Below, piece after piece: positions 1 to 11,295 of a stretch of DNA of 64,000 nucleotides (positions are counted from its first letter, which is position 1; each line of letters opens with the position of its first letter). Source of the stretch: Coriaria nepalensis (taxonomy: Eukaryota > Streptophyta > Magnoliopsida > Cucurbitales > Coriariaceae). The stretch lies in the NCBI GenBank assembly GCA_027186245.1, contig CP114492.1, positions 7,080,501 to 7,144,500 on the forward strand, written 5' to 3'. Below the pieces are notes generated by a model. It was not told the origin of the DNA and ran no database searches. It worked only from the letters and a program-made list of their open reading frames with translations. The position numbers and the translations under genes are program-made.

Positions 1-396
1 TTATCTTCCTGAAACATGCAATAGAACTGTATGGATGAGCTAACTATAAATCAATCAGACTTATTTGCTCGAGTAGTTTGATGAGGTTTGATACCAGTAG
101 GCTTGAGCTATGAAATTTTTTACTGATTGTAAGTTTGAATTAGAGTTTTCTAGTTTGTCCAGTTTCCTTAATTTTAGCCTTTTGGTTGTCTGGAACTCTA
201 TTTTCTTGGCATTTTATTTATGTGAGCCTTTACTTGGGAATTCAATCACAAGATGATTTAGTTGTACCAGTTTGTCATGCTTTTAGCATTATTTGTAATG
301 ATCCTCTAATTCACTAGATTCCACTATGCTAATTTCACTCATTACATTTTCTATTTTCATTCTCATTCATCTGATTCTCGAAGAATTTCTTTGCAG

Positions 397-2347
397 ATGA
401 TTCTTTATGATACACCAGGTGTAATTGAGAAGAGGATGCACAAGTTGGACTCCATGATGATGCAAAATGTTCGAAGTGCTGCCATTAATGCAGACTGTGT
501 ACTAGTTCTTGTTGATGCATGTAAACTGCCTCAAAATGTAAGAATCTTTCATCATTGTTTTCAACTACGGAATTTTCTTCAAGAAACCCACTTTCTGTCT
601 TTTGAAATCTGTATTTGTGTTTTTCTAGATTGAGGAAGTGTTAGAAGAAGGTGTGGGAGACCTCAAACGGAAGCCACCTGTTTTGCTGGTATTGAATAAG
701 AAGGATCTGATCAAACCCGGTGAAGTTGCAAAGAAACTTGAGGTCAGAACTCATTGTTTGATCTTCTTGTAAGTGTGTAACAGAGCGCTCGTTTTTTTAA
801 GACTTGATTATTTTAATTATTCAGTTAAGATCTACACCATAAGAAATTTCACTGTTCTTGTAGTGGTTTGAGAAATTTACGGATGCTGATGAGGTCATAC
901 CTGTGAGTGCTAAATATGGTCAAGGCGTGGAAGATGTGAAAGATTGGATACTATCAAAACTTCCTCTTGGACCTGCTTATTATCCCAAGGTACCAAAACA
1001 GAGATATAGGCTGATTTCTTTTTTATTTCACACTTTTTTTCCTCTTTGAAGAATGGATAATGACAATACCTTGTTGTAAATTACTTCATTGGGGTGAAAA
1101 TTCTTTGACCACTTTGTGATTCTGTGATTACAAAAATAGGGGCAAAAATGATATGATAAGAAACTCTAGTTAGGGGAGTTCATCCAGGCATATATACTTC
1201 ATAGTACATGGAAATATCTGACCTGATTAGTGTAGATTTTTATATCTTTCTCCCTTCCCCTTCTATTTCATATGACAAGCAGTTTATTGTTTCATTTATC
1301 ACCAATTGCATCAAATGCTGTTTTGCCATCTTTGTTTTAAGTAAAGCATAATCTGTGCAACTAAGGGAAATGGATACATTCTTGTTTTTGTTAATGATTT
1401 CACAGGACATTGTCAGTGAGCACCCAGAGAGATTCTTTGTTTCCGAGATTGTAAGAGAAAAGATCTTTATGCAGTATCGCAAAGAAGTTCCTTATGCTTG
1501 CCAGGTATAAAACTACCATTTCGCACCTTATTCTCACAAAAGTAGAATGAAAACAGAATTTCCTATTTAGTGTCACTTAGACTTCTATGGAAGATACATC
1601 TAACGTGCCGTACACCTCCTCCTTCAGGTGAATGTAGCGAGCTACAAAACAAGACCAACTGCAAAAGATTTTATACAAATTGAAATTGTCGTTGAGAGAA
1701 ATTCACAGAAGGTCATCCTAATCGGTAAAGTAAGTGGCCCTTTAGTTGTATATTTTCTGGGATCGTTGTGCCCTCAGTAAAAAATCAAGTTGATTAGTGT
1801 TAGAGATAAGATGGTGAAAAGAAAAAAAAAAAAAAAAAGGTTAAAAGTTGAAGTAGTAATATATGAAGTTACTAGGTCTGTCTTAGAGGGAAGATTGTAA
1901 ATTTGGGATCGATTCTATGCGAGGGGAACTTATTACAAAAACAAGGTTCTGCTCACCAATTCCGAATATCCAAATTCTCTTTTAGGATAAAGGGGAAAAA
2001 AATACTCCTTATGGAAAAGACTGGGATTAAAGCACATCATTTGTTGTGTTTGTTTCATTTGTTATAGGAGGGAAAGGCATTGAAATTACTTGCAACGGCT
2101 GCCAGGCTCGACATAGAAGATTTCCTACAGAAGAAAGTTTACCTTGAGGTAGCAAACTTATTATTGTAGCCACCTTACATTATGAGCTGAGTGAGATATT
2201 TTTGTGCTATAGTTCTGTTACCATTTGTTGTTGTGAAAAGTATATGCCATTCTTCATCAGGTCGAAGTTAAAGTGAAAGAAAACTGGCGGCAGGATGAAG
2301 GGCTTCTGAAGCATTACGGTTATGGAGGACAAATTCGAGCATTATAA
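397..2347 (+). CDS. ERA: Era-like GTPase (chloroplast/mitochondrial type), 3' part of gene
   Basis: Seven phase-0 coding exons are visible: 397-537, 629-742, 864-989, 1406-1504, 1628-1729, 2068-2148 and 2261-2347 (TAA). The 5' exons with the P-loop (G1) and G2 lie before the window, and 1-396 reads as intron. The first visible exon starts at the switch II motif DTPG (ILYDTPGV). Exon 2 carries the G4 motif NKKD and exon 3 the G5-like motif VSAKYG. The last exons form a C-terminal KH domain with the signature GKEGKALK, and the protein ends GGQIRAL. Era proteins bind small-subunit rRNA and help mature the ribosomal small subunit; plant versions act in chloroplasts or mitochondria. The targeting peptide is outside the window, so the compartment is undecided. 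All joins keep frame and no damage is seen. Family confidence is high; exact orthology is not settled. Confidence 0.93.
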
Positions 2348-2549
2348 TTTTGGCGAGAAACCCAACCCTTTGGTCCCACAAAATCGGGCGATGGTCGAAT
2401 CAGTTGGTCTTGATTGCAAGTAGTAAGCATATGACTTAGCTTGAATCCGTTCAATTCTCTCTTGGAGGTCAGAAATTTTGTAAGATAACACCAGTGATGA
2501 TAGTATTTCAGAATTATTTTTTTTTTTTAATAATTCCATTTTCTTTGTT

Positions 2550-2811
2550 AATGTTAATTGTAGGCTTATTCTTGAAATATTCTATTATAATTTATGCATT
2601 GATTGACTTTAATTGATATTGTCAATAGTATTGTAGTTACTAGTTAATGCCTTCCTCGTATATATATAGCCTAGGTAGAGTAGTATAAATACTCAATTTG
2701 GGTCATTTTAGAATTCATATTGAATACAAATCCTTTTCACCTTTCTGTCTTGTTCTCGGATTCCATATTCGGGCTTCGTATTCCGGCATTCATTTAAACA
2801 TGGTATTAGAG
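2550..2811 (+). mobile_element. Decayed Copia-type LTR 3' end with primer-binding site
   Basis: A stretch ending in ACA at 2800 is followed directly by TGGTATTAGAG (2801-2811). This is a one-mismatch version of the initiator-Met tRNA primer-binding site TGGTATCAGAG used by plant Copia elements. TATATATAG and a transcript-like stretch lie upstream. The left border is uncertain (about 2550) and no partner LTR was found. It is either a truncated LTR or the remnant of a separate element lying beside the one starting near 3284. Confidence 0.4.
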
Positions 2812-3283
2812 TCTATTGTCATGTGCCTAGAGTTTCGATGCTAAACTGCTAAACTCAGTAATGCTATGTGCGTAAAGTTTCGACGCCGAATTTTTACACT
2901 CTGGGCGGCATTTAGCATTTCAATTAATAACCAAGTTACGTCTGAGAAAATGAGAACTTTTAGAATTTTTGGATGATTTACAAATAAGAAAATAAGGACT
3001 CTTCGTATAGACTATTACCTCCAAAGTCGATGGTCAAGATTGTTTCAATCTAACAATTATGATTTATCTACTAGAAAATGTTGTATTCGTCTACAAGTTT
3101 CTACGATTAGAAGAATATGCAAGATTTTAGATAAATCTAAAAGAGTGGAAAACCTTAGAGAACTCTAGAAAAATCTAGGAGCTTCTTGAAATTTTAATGT
3201 AGCCTCCAGAATTTTTGCTATCCTACCGAACATATTGTCATTGAGTAAGTCGGGTGTCTTCATACAGTCACTATGCCAACCAT

Positions 3284-3983
3284 TGGATTTGGGTGTGAAC
3301 CCAAAATCGGATGGCCTAATTCTTGTTAAAAGAGGCGGGTTGTCAGGTCTCAACCCATAATCTGACAATCCTTGCTGGGTCAAATTAAACCGAGTTCGGT
3401 ATATAATTATTATAACCCGGCAGGTTAGGGAGACTCTCATTTTCATTCCTCTCCTTGTGCCGGGCGATTCTCTTTGGACGATTTGGCTCTTCCATTGCGT
3501 GTTCTCATTTCGCCGTGTTGGATGGCTCGATTCATGATCCGAGCAGTTTGCTCCTTCTCTTGCCTTCTTTATTTGATTCGTGGTGTCTGATTGCTAATGG
3601 TTGAGTTTCCATGTTAGCTGCGAATCTGAATTAGGGTTTTAGTTCTTGATTTTAGTGTTTTTCGGATCTGATTGATTGAGCCTTGTATAATCATGTATAG
3701 GCTTTGGAATGTACTTGTACAAACAATATCATCACTAGGGCATATGGCTCCTCCCGATTTTCCAGGGCTAAGAGTTGATGTAGCCTATCTTGATCAGTTT
3801 TCGATCATTATAGGTGAACCACTATAAATGTGTTTGTCTCTTTGATTTTCTGCACCTTAATCCATATATATTGATGGATGTCCAGTTTGGTTGTTTCAAT
3901 CATAACATGAAACTGGATTAGGCATTAGGTTTTCAATTCGGTAATGGAAAAATTGTGGTAAAGAGTTTAAAGAAAACACAACA
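3284..3983 (+). repeat. 5' LTR of decayed Copia element
   Basis: It starts with TGGATTTGGGTGTG and aligns with the copy beginning at 8147 (TGTAAGATTTGGGTG) for about 370 bp, with many substitutions and small indels. The right border is set by the degenerate tRNA-Met primer-binding site at 3985. The part beyond about 3650 has no partner in the window. Confidence 0.6.
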
Positions 3984-4846
3984 GTGTTATTAGAGCATAG
4001 GTTCTTGATCCTATGATAAAATCTTGAATTCTCGTATATGCTTGATGATTGTACATGTAGATTATGCCAATAGTCTTGATTGAATAATTTGCATTTATTA
4101 TTCGGTTTAGAATCTTGACTTAGTGTTGTGCATATTGTATGATTGAAAATTGAGTGTGAAGATTCTTTGATTGATTTTATAGTGAATTGATTAGATCTGG
4201 ATTTATTAGGTCGTCTTGGTAAAGATCTTTTACATTTAGTTCAAACTTACTATTTTTTATTGTCATTTTATAAGTATAGCTAGTCAAGTTTTTCAGTTTT
4301 GTCAAAACTGATGTGATGACTTGCTTACTGTTATGGACCATATTGTTTGGTTGGTGTGGTGTTTGAATGGAGGTTAATGGGCACATTATTTTTGTACTTA
4401 TACAGTGATTTGAGTGTTGTTGGTACTGATTGTTATGCAAAAATAGAAAATTATACTTGCTGTGTTTGAATGCAGAATTTTAATACTCGCTGTTTTAATA
4501 CATATAATTTTTCTGCTTGCTGTTTTTTCATTATAGTTGCTGTTTTGGTACTGTTTTCAGTCTTACTTGCTTTCTGTGCAGATTCTATTTTACGCTTGCT
4601 GTTTTTTCTTAAACTGCACTAGATTTGTGGTTGTCACTTTGCTGGTTTGTTATACTGCAGTTTTTTTTCTTGGGCTAGTTTACCATTTGGATGCAATAGT
4701 TGATTGCTCACTGTTCTTTAGGGAGGAGAATATGGGACCAAATTGCATTTAGTGAGAGAAAAGAGTTACTATCTTCTTAACTTTTGATAGTGTGCTTTTT
4801 ACTTTTCTCTTGGTTGTTTGTGGTTATTATTCTCGTAATTGGAAGT

Positions 4847-6420
4847 ATGACCACCCGGATGGAGATCCTGCTATTCTATGGAGAGATCGATTGTAGCACA
4901 TGGAAGGAGAAGATGAGGGTATCGTTGTCCATAATAAGTTATTTATGTAGCCTTAGGAAAGTATGGACAGCAGCAAGCACTCCAAAAAGGTGGATGTTAA
5001 TGAGGACGCTCATAACATCTTGGTACTTAAGGAATGAGGTAAGTTTTCTTTTGAATTACCCTACTCTATTTAGATAGTCTGTAGAGTCGCTTACTTGAAA
5101 GGTATACTTTTACATTAAAAGGATGTAGCTAAGAAATTATAAGAACAAATGTAGTTATTTTCTTAAAATTGAAGTTAGCTTGTAAAAAGGTATAAAATCA
5201 AGTGTTGTAGATGACACTAGACAAGTGTTAAAGTACATGGGGTTGTACCAAATTAAACCTGTTAGTGGCAGATTTAGAGGTTAGGAGAATTGGATATTAG
5301 CAGAAGGTCAAACTCAATCTTCTTTGTTTAGGGTAAACAAGGAAAATGGGAGTTTGATGTTACTAGTAAGGATTCTAAGAAGAATAAGGTTGATAAAAGG
5401 AAGGGCAATAAGGAAACTGGAGAATATTTTCATTGTAATAAATTAAGTCACTTAATGAAGGATTTTTCATGCTTAAAAGAATGTGAAACCAATTCAAGGA
5501 AATTGATGATGGTATAGTTTTCCATGTGAAATAACCAAATGAGTAGGATATTTGGGATAGAAATTATACCTTTAGAGTTGCATAATAGTAGTATATATAT
5601 GCTCACTAAAGTTAGTTATATTCCAAAATTAAAAAGGAAATTTAATTTCACTTAATTCTCTAGATTAGGTCGGTTGTCCCTATGATGCCAGAAAAAAAAA
5701 TTTGGTTATTCATAAAATAGTAATAAGAAAAGTGGACCGTATGTATTATATTGTTATTACTTTGATTATATTTTTCCTTTTATTGCATTTGATACTACAA
5801 ACTATGAAGTGACAGTCAAGTGTCATATAAGGCTAGGCTAAATGAGCCAAAAGGGTTTGGATGCCCTAAGCAAATAAGGAAGCTTTGGTATGAATTCTAT
5901 AACCTCACTTATTTTTGTGAAGTATGTATTCTTGGTAAATTACATGGGCTTAGCTATTCGAGTTGTATGCATCTAGCTAAGAATTACTTTGAATGTTTGC
6001 ATGATGATTGTGGTGGCTTAGAAGGGTTCAGTCTCATGGAGTTTTAGTAGGCTCCTTTGTCTATTGTAGAAGACTTTAGTAAGAAGGTTTGGGATACCTT
6101 ACTTAAGACTTTAATGAAGCCTTATGATAGGTTTAAGAATGGAAAGTCTAATTAAAAAATCAAATAAACAAAAGGTTAGAACTATTAGGGTGAGTAATGG
6201 CTTAGAGGTCTTTATTGTTTTGTTTGATAACTTTTGCAAAAGAAAGTGGTATAACTAGACATTTAAGGGTTAGAAAACTAAATGTAGGATATTTAAAGGT
6301 TTTTCTAATGTGTTGTCCATGCACACAATAAGGATAGAAAGTTAGATTCTAGATCTCAAAATTGTATTTTCTTAGGTTATCAAGAAAGTACAAAAAGGAC
6401 ATAGGTTATGAGATAAAGGA
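4847..6420 (+). pseudogene. Decayed Copia gag-pol fragments
   Basis: Fragments in several frames are recognisable. Near 4860-4920 a gag start reads like a WKEKMRV region. Near 5425-5475 is a damaged CCHC zinc knuckle (FHCNKLSHLMKD). Near 5820-6030 a GAG-pre-integrase segment (CEVCILGKLH) runs into a remnant of the integrase SDVCGP region, now HDDCGG. Near 6170-6400 are integrase remnants, including a FLGY-like stretch. Stops and frameshifts separate all of them. Reverse transcriptase was not recognised. Confidence 0.6.
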
Positions 6421-6974
6421 TTGGAAGATATCAAGGTGATTGTTAGTAGGAAGAGTCATTTGTAATGGAAAACTATGTCCATACAAATCTACTACCATTG
6501 ATACATATATATCTAACATTTGTGAGGGGTCTCACATTAAGGTGGAGTGTGCATGCACTGTTGTATCTACTGGACAGCAGTTGGTCAGCACACAAATCGA
6601 TGCAAATTAACCTCCTGGATGATGTGTGAGGGACCTAGGATGGTCAATATTTCGTTCATGATGATGTTGAGGTCTTATAGACTCAACCATGACGAAATTA
6701 CCCAGGATAGGGGTAAGAGCAGATTAGGCAAAATATTAATACTCTTATGCATATTTGATATGTATTGGTTGAGTTACAAGTCATACAGTTGTAAGGGAAG
6801 AACCGGATGACTATGAAATTGAATGAATAGCAAGGGTAAGCATGAAGTTAGAAGAGGAAAGGAAGCATCTAGTTTCTCTCTCTCGGTTCTATGTTCTTTA
6901 TGCTCGGATAGGATTAGTCTTCATGGATTCACTAGATCTTGGTAAGCTTAGATAATTTCTGGTAAGATCTGCTT

Positions 6975-7185
6975 TTTTGATCTTGTGAAGGTTTTTTATT
7001 TTCTTCGGTGAGGTTTCGGTAAAGAAATCTCGGGTGTGAAGGCTTAAGTGAAAGGTTAGCCTGTGATCGTGCTAAGCTTGAATGATTTTGAGTAGATCAA
7101 ATTGGTCTTGTGAAGGTTGAGTTTCCTTCGGTGAGTTTTCGGTAATGAATCTCATGTTTGAAATATCAAGTGAGAGATCGAATAG
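6975..7185 (+). repeat. Imperfect direct repeat inside the decayed element
   Basis: Two units of about 80 bp, roughly 6981-7060 and 7107-7185, share TCTTGTGAAGGTT, then TTCGGTGAG, TTTCGGTAA and AAGTGA blocks in the same order. They look like an old tandem duplication within the non-coding part of the decayed retroelement. Confidence 0.5.
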
Positions 7186-8146
7186 TTGATTTGGAGTTTT
7201 TTCAGTTCTTGCTTTTGATTATTCTATTGTTACTTACTTTCTTCCTTAATCTTTAAATATGTTTACTTTCTGACATGAATCTATGTGATTCTTTAAGGTT
7301 GTAATACCTTGGTTGAAAATCTAGGTTGAGGTTTTCGAATGAGAAAGCACAATGAGTTTTTATGCTTGTTTTTGGTGGGATCTGTTCTTGTGAAATAGGT
7401 GCTAATAAAAGTCTTGGAATGAATATTCTTAAGGATATATAGAAAATACAGCAACTTGAGAATTACATCGAAATTCATATTTGATGTGGGTAGCTTCTAA
7501 GTTTGAGGTGTTATGTTGCAAAAGGAGTGAGTCTTCCACTAGTTTTTCATTTTTGATAAGTCACAAAGTCTTAGAAGGATCAAGAAATTTTAGTAAAATT
7601 GAAAAAGATACCTTACTTTAATTCTATAATGTCAGTGAGTATGCATCTACTAGAATTAAGTTGGATTTGATTGTTTCTAGCTTTTAGTGAGTATGTTTAG
7701 ATCAAATCTGAACTATAACCATATGTTAGCTTTAAAGTGGTTAAGGTATATTACTACAATTGATATTGTTTTATATACTTTAGCATTTTGACTAACAATT
7801 TGGATCTAGATGGCTTTGTAGACTTGTATTTTTCAGGTGACGGGTTTCTAGAAATCATACAAGATGGAAGACTCAACTACAACCGATTGTTGCACTCTTA
7901 TAGATTAAGGTGGAGTATATAGTCTTGAGGAGGTGTTCCATAAGGCTATATGGGATATAAGGGTTTCTCAAGGAAACTTGGATATGAAGGAGATCTGTTA
8001 GTGTACTCGGGTTTGAGTAGCTAGGTTGTCACAGAAAGTGGATTCATTGGATATGGTGGCTACTCAAAATTTTAGTTATGAAGGATTATCGAGATTGGAA
8101 CCGGGGAAGCATAGTAATGAATGATTTATGGACTCAAGGTGGAGAT

Positions 8147-8516
8147 TGTAAGATTTGGGTGTGAGCCCAAAACCAGATGACCCAACTCTTGTTAAAAGAG
8201 GCGGGTAACCTTTTTGGTCTCAACTCATAACCCGACAATCCTTGTCGGGTTAAATTAAATCGGGTTCAGCATATAATTATTATAACTCAACGGGTTAGGG
8301 AGACTCTTGTTTTCGTTCATTTCTTTGTGTCGTGTGATTCTCTTTGGGCGATTTGGCTCTTTCATTGCGTGATCTCATTCCATTGCGTTGGGTGGCTGCT
8401 TGATTCATGATTCCAATCGGTTTGCTCCTTCTCTTGCCTTCTCTATTTGATTTGTGGATGAATATGTCTCATTGCTAATGGTTAAGAATCCATGTTAGCT
8501 GCAAAAATTACCGTCT
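8147..8516 (+). repeat. Truncated 3' LTR of decayed Copia element
   Basis: It begins TGTAAGATTTGGG directly after a polypurine-like tract and follows the left LTR through the shared block CATGTTAGCTGC, where similarity stops (about 8510). The last third of the LTR is missing, so no target duplication can be read. Confidence 0.6.
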
Positions 8517-9203
8517 AGAAAACTCATAAAATACGACCATTTCTCTTTCTTCCTCTTTTTCATTTAATTTTTTTTTTCGTCTCTTGGGAAAAAGAAACGG
8601 TGGAGTCATCCATCAATATCCATCAATTTCACGTACTGTCAGAATCCATTTCTTAAATTTTTTCTTTTCTTACATTCAGAAAACTCAAGTCAAAAGTGAA
8701 TCGAGACCACAATGTCAAATACACACCACTTTTGCCTTTCCCTTCTCGGGACTTGTTGCTTGTGTTTTCATATCTTCTCTCTCATCAATACCTTTCTTTT
8801 TTTTTTTTAATTTAGAAAATTACTCCACGCGATTATTAAAAATTTTAAAAAAATTATTAAACTTATAATATTATTAAATAAATTTAAAATATAATTATAA
8901 ATATTATATAAAAAACTTGAATTTAAACTACAAACTACAAACTTTTTTCACATAATTTGACCACTGTACCAACACGACCATCTTCTGAATTCTTTTTAAA
9001 TCTAATTATAATTATAAATATTATTTTTAAATAATAAAATTCTTCTTAATTATTTATAATTATGAATAAATTTAACACGAAAAATTAACACGCTGCAGAA
9101 AAAGGAAAAGATGAGGAAACGCAACACGAGGGAAGGAAAGTACAAACATGAAATTTATGCGTGTGATGAATGGTCATTTCCGTGCAAAGTAACTCTCAGT
9201 CAG

Positions 9204-9258
9204 TCTGTAATCTGTAATCTGTAATCTGTAATCTGTAATCTGTAATCTGTAATCTGTA
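9204..9258 (+). repeat. Heptamer tandem repeat (TCTGTAA)x7.9
   Basis: Seven perfect TCTGTAA units plus a partial eighth, with no interruption. It lies about 500 bp before the TATA box of the next gene. Perfect units imply a length-variable, recently expanded microsatellite. Confidence 0.9.
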
Positions 9259-9707
9259 CCCCACCACACAAATCATACGACCGGTCAAACACACACAACC
9301 TACCCGTACGTACTATAATTTTCAGAACCAACCCATGCACGATTTTTAACACTTGTCACGGACATAAATTTAGTATTATATTTACTTATATACTATGATT
9401 TCACTGATTCCACAATTTTGTCCCTAAATCCCCACCTCCCTTGCATGCTTTCTAAAGTAAGACTCCTTTACTTATAAATTATCAATTATCTATATATACG
9501 GTGGCATGTTCTTTGACTGTTTAGGTACGGTGTGAATAAGACGAACAATGAAGGATGGGTAAGAGTGCACGTACGTAGTTGACAATGACTAAACATATAA
9601 AACCACCCATCTCCTGTGTTTTACTAAAACATAAACTTCTGCTAAAATTAAATAAAAACACAATCTAGTGATCCAACAAAGCTTGCTTTTTATGGTGTGG
9701 ACAAGTC

Positions 9708-9715
9708 TATAAAAG
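9708..9715 (+). promoter_or_regulatory. TATA box
   Basis: TATAAAAG, about 195 bp upstream of the chosen ATG at 9911. The spacing implies a 5' leader of roughly 160-170 nt. A short upstream ATG at 9847 opens a frame overlapping the main start and could dampen translation. Confidence 0.55.
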
Positions 9716-9910
9716 GCAACAATTCTGTTTCTTTTAGAGAGTAGAGACTAGACTTGAAGAGGTCAATTATTGCTCTTACCCTCTGTCTCTTTAGATTTAT
9801 AATTTCAAAAACATAAAATAAGTTATGATAAAAATAGTAATTGATATGGATCGATCGTGTTGAGAGAACGGGAGAAGGTGGAAGATTAAGGCGAAAGGCG
9901 GCGATTCAAC

Positions 9911-10501
9911 ATGACAAGGTTCGATCTTATTCTCCGAAACTTGTCTACTCTATTTCGCTTCGTCGAGTTCTGCCTCGCTTTGCTTCTTCTCTCCTGGACC
10001 TTCTCTCGCCTCTCCTTCGCGGTCAGAAACTCAGGCGAGTACTTCAGGCGACTCTTCGTCTTCGTCACCAGCCCTCTCTTCGGTTTCCTACTCTGCAACA
10101 CTATCATCGCCGCTCTCATAGCTAACAAGCCCGTCCGGTTCCGATTCTCCTCCGGAGACGACCCGGCGAATAAATTCTACCAGGAGTTCGTGAAGAACAG
10201 CGGCGATCATCACTACTATCCTCGTCGTTTTCAGTCACTGTCTGAAACCGACTCTGCTTTGTCAGAATCGAAGGAGATCGTGTTCCAAGACAAAGAGATC
10301 GTATCTGAAGTGAAAACGACGACGGATCATCAAAATGCTGAAATGGATGATCATCTGAAGGTTCATGCAAATGACCAGACGTTGGATTTAGAGGGAAGCT
10401 TGTACGATGAGGAAGAGATGATCAGTAACGCAGAGTTTCAGCAAATGATAGAGGAATTCATCGATAACCAGCTTAGGTTTCGTAGGGAAGAGACTCTTTA
10501 G
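9911..10501 (+). CDS. DUF761/DUF4408-type small membrane-anchored protein
   Basis: Intronless 196-residue frame. Residues about 13-35 and 48-70 are hydrophobic, fitting the N-terminal membrane segments of DUF4408 proteins. The middle is acidic and charged. The C-terminus ends IEEFIDNQLRFRREE, the conserved DUF761 tail of 'cotton fibre expressed' plant proteins. Molecular function is unknown in the family. The ATG chosen is the first of the long frame and precedes the hydrophobic part. The 3' side is unusual: 61 bp after the stop a full-length Copia element has inserted, probably within or just beyond the 3' UTR, so native polyadenylation may be lost or taken over by the LTR. The coding frame is intact. 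Confidence 0.85.
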   Translation: MTRFDLILRNLSTLFRFVEFCLALLLLSWTFSRLSFAVRNSGEYFRRLFVFVTSPLFGFLLCNTIIAALIANKPVRFRFSSGDDPANKFYQEFVKNSGDHHYYPRRFQSLSETDSALSESKEIVFQDKEIVSEVKTTTDHQNAEMDDHLKVHANDQTLDLEGSLYDEEEMISNAEFQQMIEEFIDNQLRFRREETL

Positions 10502-10557
10502 CTGTTCTTCTTCTTCTTCTTCACAAATTAGTAAGGGAATTAACTATATATTTATTT

Positions 10558-10562
10558 GATCA
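10558..10562 (+). repeat. Target-site duplication, left copy
   Basis: GATCA directly before the TG of the 5' LTR, matched exactly by GATCA at 15858-15862 after the CA of the 3' LTR. Five bp is the normal Copia duplication length. Confidence 0.97.
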
Positions 10563-11206
10563 TGTTAGAAGGTTGAAGCTGCTCACTTATGCCTTTAATC
10601 ATTCTCAGAGTTGACTTTTTCCTTGGTTAATTTTTTGGCGTTGACTCCTATACCTTTAGTTAGTATGCATCATTTTGGACTTGTAGCAATTGGAATCAAG
10701 TGAATCAGAGGTGTGTAGCTTATTTTAGAACCTCATCTAGCCGGTTGCTCAAGGTTGCTGTTTTGCTGCTATGCTGTCATCAATATCATGTTTTGGAGGG
10801 AAGAATTCAGTTTGTTTCAATTTGTTATCATGTTTATAAAGTGTTGGAAGTGCACGTGAAGGCTGGATTGCATTGGAGAAGTTTTTGGGTACTTTTGCCT
10901 CTTATGGAAGCTTTAGTACAAGAGTTGGTGAGATTGCTGTTTTTCAGCATGTTTTTCTGGTTTAGGCCATTCTTGTTGATGCATAGATTTCCTTTAGATG
11001 TATGGGTGTTCTTATTTGCATTTATTGTTGTTGCTATTGTCTTGTACGTTGGTCATGTTGGTTGTATTAAAATGACATTGTTCCAGAAATAGAAAAGATA
11101 GATTTTCCAGTTTTATTTTAGACTCTCTCTCTCACTGTCTTCCTTCTCTGTTTTTGTTCTTGTGAGCAAGGTGAGTTTCACATTTTCTTCTGTTTGAGTT
11201 CTAACA
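10563..11206 (+). repeat. 5' LTR of intact Copia element
   Basis: 644 bp, starting TGTTAGAAGG and ending TTCTAACA. It holds a pyrimidine-rich CTCTCTCTCACTGTC stretch and a strong splice-donor-like AGCAAG|GTGAGT about 35 bp before its end. Every landmark is offset by 4,651 bp from its counterpart in the 3' LTR, so no indel separates the two. Confidence 0.97.
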
Positions 11207-11219
11207 TGGTATCAGAGCA
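11207..11219 (+). other. Primer-binding site (initiator tRNA-Met)
   Basis: TGGTATCAGAGCA begins immediately after the 5' LTR. This is the standard Copia site complementary to the 3' end of initiator methionine tRNA, which primes minus-strand cDNA. Confidence 0.95.
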
Positions 11220-11295
11220 CAGTTAGAGTATATCCTAACAAGCTTTCCAAATCCATCTCTACTGTCAGTTTCCAAACCACCAGCAACCAAACAAA

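Larger units (their letters stand above)
3284..8516 (+). mobile_element. Old, decayed Copia-type LTR retrotransposon
   Basis: Two clearly related but diverged direct repeats bracket this block: about 3284-3983, and 8147-8516, which matches only the first ~370 bp of the other. The left repeat is followed by a degenerate primer-binding site (TGTTATTAGAGC, 3985-3996). The right one is preceded by a purine-rich tract (AAGGTGGAGAT, just before 8147). Between them are decayed gag, zinc-knuckle, GAG-pre-integrase and integrase-like fragments in broken frames. The right LTR lacks its last ~330 bp. Extra purine-tract-like sites (AAGGTGGAGT near 6540 and 7908) suggest rearrangement or nested remnants. 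Indels and stops throughout make this an old insertion. Confidence 0.7.
8517..9840 (+). other. AT-rich spacer and upstream region of the DUF761-type gene
   Basis: No coding exon recognised. It holds homopolymer-rich stretches at 8560-8580 and 8795-8810, a heptamer tandem array (9204-9258) and, near its end, a TATA box. A G-box-like ACGTAC core near 9570 is unremarkable. Confidence 0.6.

Noticed and set aside
6540..6900. Second LTR nested in the old Copia element
   Set aside because: A purine tract followed by TGCATGCACTG looks like an LTR start, but no matching copy or end was found.
10700..11092. 130-codon frame inside each Copia LTR (also 15351-15743)
   Set aside because: It is the same in both LTRs because the LTRs are copies. 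It is hydrophobic and low in complexity, matches no known protein, and lies in transcribed non-coding sequence.
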